Assembly: GCF_905147365.1 (NCBI RefSeq)
Contig: NC_056416.1
Location: 1,756,001 to 1,820,000 of the forward strand
Reading direction: 5' to 3'
Origin: Aricia agestis
Lineage: Eukaryota > Arthropoda > Insecta > Lepidoptera > Lycaenidae
Length of the DNA: 64,000 nucleotides
Position numbers and translations under genes: made by a program. Shown piece after piece: positions 60,690 through 64,000 of this stretch. How positions within the stretch are numbered: the first letter of the stretch is position 1; each line of letters opens with the position of its first letter. A model generated the notes under the pieces. The model worked only from the letters and a program-made list of their open reading frames with translations. It was not told where the DNA came from and ran no database searches.

Positions 60690-61122
60690 CTGAACATGAA
60701 AAAACAGTAAAAAATAACAGTAACAAATTAGAAGTCAATTAATATAGCTAACAATAAGAATTAACATAAATAGGTACTCATAAACATAATAAACAATACT
60801 AATTTGCAAAAGTAAATTGAGACATCTAAATCACAATCGCAACGTAGAAAAAGCTATATGGCAGATAGCCGCTTATGCCGCATAACATGACCCCCGCGCG
60901 TCCCGCGTATAGACGACCAGCGGTAGTTATCCGCATCTACATCGTGCAATTTCACAAAACAAGAGTAGATGTCTTCTTTTACGTGACAAAAGTACCAAAA
61001 ATAAGGTGATATTTGAATTTTTGTTTTTGGTATGTTGTAGAACATGATATTTTAAGCTAGTTTCTACAAAAAAACGAAAAACTCAAAATTGCAGATGACT
61101 TTTTTTACTTTGCACCCGTCGA

Positions 61123-62472
61123 CATAATCTGTGTAATATTTTCTCATCATATCTAAATGGAAAGCTGACCCTGGGTCCATCGATAATAAAGTCGGATGCA
61201 ATCAGTGGACGCCGCTCCTGGCAGTGATTAATGTTTCCAGCTGGAAAATGTTGGATGAAAAACGGCAACTCCAATAACATGACGTGCCTTTGACTGGGTA
61301 TAAGTCTGTTTGATGGCAAAAGGAATAGAAATGGCGAGTCGTTAGATTCTAGACGACAATCATAGATGGACGATTTTCTATTCCTTATTTCTTTTCAAAG
61401 GAAATTATTTGGAATATAAAATTGAAATCGAAAAGGTTTAAGTAGTACAGCTAAATATTCAAATAACGTCACATTTCTGCAAAGTATCCAAATAATGGGG
61501 AATAACAAAACCATAAAATATAACCTTCAATAGCAGTTTTATTACAATAAGTTAGATATGCATAAACATATGAAACCAATAGGAGCGTATAAAATCATTA
61601 TTTATGGCACACCCGACGCAAACGTAAAACAACAATTCGATTCTTCTCTAGAAGTGTTTATTTAATATACCGATTTATGTTCTTCCAACGTTACACGCTT
61701 ACGAATTATTTAATTTAATATAATAATACATAATATCGCATGAGAAACAGAGATAAGTGGAAATGAACTTATGAAATAAAAGCGAGCGCCGAGGCGTGGG
61801 ATACATTGTCTAAGTAGGTGTGACGGATTCCAGACCATCGGTGTTGTAACGATGATTACCTTATAATCGCACCCGATTGTGGACGTGGACTCATTTGCGG
61901 GAGAAGGAGAAAGTGAAAAACTCGCTCTGATTAGAAAGGGATGGTTGTACGGACGTAGCGAAGTTTTTCAACCCCGCTCGCGGTCAACACCTTTCAGCTC
62001 TACTACTATAATTACGATAGTACCTATTTACAGTCGCAGTGATAATATGATTTGAGTATACTTCGATCACTAATATACTGAGTATATTATGTTTCGAGCA
62101 ATAAAATATATTATGTTCTTGTCGCCGTAATAAAGTCATCAATCACGCAATAAAGTCGTGTTCGAGTTCATAAAAATGCTTTTATATTAATTGATCTTGA
62201 GGCTCGCGCGGAGTTATAGTATTCTGTATATAACTTTTGATCTTGCGTTTTATTCCCTTCGCACATTCCTTCGAATGTGGCAGCAATGCGATATCTAGCG
62301 TCTATTCCTGGTCTCCGACTATTCTAATTTTTCTCATTATAAAATTAAACTCGGGTCATTACTACCACTTTTGTTGCGTGGAATTTTAATGGGGAGTGCG
62401 CTATGCGACGGCCCGTGCGCGTCTTTTTCTGTCCCAGACGAATGCCGGTCTAGCCGCATTTCGTCGCATTCC
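61123..62472. other. Non-coding stretch
   Basis: AT-rich, mostly unique. No gene recognised. Confidence 0.35.
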
Positions 62473-62480
62473 CGTACTTG

Positions 62481-62692
62481 CAGTGGCTTAGTTACTACAA
62501 GGTGGGACGGTGCCCCGAGGCCCCCAAGCTCAAGGGGACCCTCTATCTCTGATTAAATTTCAACTGATATTTAAAGTAAAGTAATTAAATTGTGCGCCTC
62601 CTTTTAAGTTGTGAGATGCGTCGCGTCGTCACTTGTTTCAGGCCTACTTTATTATTCGTCCCCGGGCGCTCGGCTACCTAGCTACGCCACTG
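62481..62692. mobile_element. hAT MITE with perfect 8-bp target duplication
   Basis: TIRs 'cagtggcttagtta' and 'tagctacgccactg' (CAGTGGCNTAG type) enclose 212 bp. 'cgtacttg' is exactly repeated on both sides (62473-62480, 62693-62700), the 8-bp signature of hAT insertion. The small ORFs across it are chance. Confidence 0.92.
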
Positions 62693-62700
62693 CGTACTTG

Positions 62701-63834
62701 CCTGAAATTGCGCTCCCATTATATTATAAGCCGATAAAAAGTGGTCGTATTATAATTGTTAAACAAATAGTACGTGCCAATGCGAGCCCTCTTTTATAGC
62801 CCCAGTTGCAGATGCGCTATCTGGATTACTCATATTTTCATTAGGAATCTCTTGAAGAAAAAGAAAACGTTTTGATTTTTATAGACCAACATCGGAGAAA
62901 TCGAATATTATTGGTGTAATGGTCCATTGTGGTCCAGTTTGCTAATAGACCTCACGGATAGGACACTGAAAAAGCTTAATAGACTTCATTGAAAATGTAG
63001 AGTTTTTCTGCAAAGAAGCCGACCTATTGTTACATTTTAAAAAATACATTCTAGTTTTTAAGAAGAGAGGTACCTAACTTTGACGCTAAATACATCGAAA
63101 TTGTACTATATATAATACAAATCCTTTTTTCTGTATCCTTCTGTGTCAACTCACCAGGGCACCAGACAAAAACAAAACATTTAACAATAACGTCTGTATA
63201 CAAAGTGCTCTTTCCAGTATAACTAGCTACATCTTGAAGATACTTTTCCTGAGATGGTCAATAACATTGATCCTGAATCATAATCACAGTCTATAAATAT
63301 ACTTTCTGGATCTACGATCACATCACAAATCTAATTATGCATATCCAGGCAAAAAGCTGGGAGTATGAAATATAATTTCGAAATACTAGTTTTTAGTTGC
63401 GCACGCGCACCTGATGTATTTTTTATGCGACCATTGATTACTCGTAACGGATATGGGCTATTATTTACGATCTGCTAGACTATATAAAACGGGTTGTGAA
63501 TCAAGTATGTGGTCCAGAAATCCCATAAAAACTGCATCTCGTCTTCAATGATTTGCAGATTTTATTGTTATTAAAGCTATGTTGCTTTGAAGTCTAAGTA
63601 ACTCGTGTTGACTGTTGTCCCGTTTAATTGAAAATTTATAATATGAATTACCACATTACAGGTCTTTCAAGGTTGCATTGATCGTATTGGCAAAGTTCGG
63701 AAATGTTTAGATTACACACTATTCATATTAGAGTGACAGTTCCAAAGTGGAATGTCGCTTACGATACATAATTTCCAAGATGGTATTGGCATATAACGTG
63801 CGATGCCTAGGGTCATCTCTATCTCTCAATCTCA
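62701..63834. other. Non-coding stretch
   Basis: AT-rich unique sequence. Nothing recognised. Confidence 0.35.
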
Positions 63835-63967
63835 ATCCATTTCTAAATTTGTACTGACAGATTTCGTGAGCAGAAAAAGCAGTGACAGATTTGTATGGAT
63901 TTGACAGATTTGCAAGACGCCTCACGTCTTGCAAATCTGTCAAATCCATACAAATTTAGAAATGGAT
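63835..63967. repeat. Nested inverted repeats with a 31-bp perfect hairpin
   Basis: Inner hairpin arms 63889-63919 and 63925-63955 are exact around 'cctca'. An outer pair 'atccatttctaaatttgta' (63835-63853) and its complement (63949-63967) overlaps the inner right arm, so that stretch can pair with either partner. 'gacagattt' occurs several times in both orientations. Confidence 0.92.
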
Positions 63968-64000
63968 CTACGCGTCGCGTTGCGGTATGAATTGACCCTT

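Larger units (their letters stand above)
58861..61122 (-). mobile_element. 2.26-kb DNA transposon relic with 33-bp TIRs
   Basis: Termini 58861-58893 ('tcgacgggtgcaaagtaaaa' start) and 61090-61122 are inverted repeats with two mismatches in 33. Inside, the minus strand holds coding-like segments (60533-60689 and 60013-60300) not assignable to a transposase family. A later retroposon is nested at 59367-59613. No convincing target duplication; superfamily unknown. Confidence 0.6.

Overview
The window is AT-rich, intron- and repeat-dominated nuclear DNA from an insect, almost certainly a moth or butterfly (Lepidoptera). The call rests on repeat types that I recognise as lepidopteran: a retroposon whose poly(A) end reads 'gcccccttatttcat', elements that stop at 'ttataatattagtat', short Helitrons of the 'gccgggacagctagt' and 'gagcaaagctcgg' types, a tRNA-derived SINE, and RTE and Jockey/CR1-like LINE tails. 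There is no operon structure and nothing bacterial. I could run no database search, so all family names come from reading the sequence.

Only one piece of host coding sequence is secure: an 81-bp minus-strand exon at 46830-46910 with a clean acceptor and donor. It encodes the start of the N-terminal PH domain of an outspread (osp)/MPRIP-like protein. I could not find the neighbouring osp exons in the window, so most of the 64 kb is probably intron of this large gene. Two further minus-strand segments (8625-8708 and 6615-6697) look like exons by splice signals and reading frame but match nothing I know.

Layout. 1-8 kb: diverged repeats, small foldback elements, a 40-bp-arm hairpin next to a retroposon. 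8-23 kb: mostly unique sequence, one unexplained 179-codon ORF, several MITEs, a GC-rich pocket at 15.6-15.8 kb. 23-28 kb: dense retroposon cluster with a nested foldback MITE and a 102-bp tandem duplication. 30-37 kb: hexamer-repeat blocks, a LINE nested in an older repeat, a Helitron, an RTE LINE. 37.9-40.4 kb: a striking alternating palindrome array, a long-TIR MITE, a Helitron end. 44-45.4 kb: a MITE broken up by later repeats. 46.8 kb: the osp exon. 47.8-52.3 kb: inverted repeats and a Helitron carrying an almost perfect 147/146-bp foldback. 56-63 kb: twin hairpins, a SINE, a 2.26-kb inverted-terminal-repeat element with coding remnants, and a hAT MITE with a perfect 8-bp target duplication.

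The most unusual feature overall is the number of perfect, mutually unrelated inverted repeats with spacers of only 2-5 bp, which look like recent fold-back or template-switch products rather than one transposon family.
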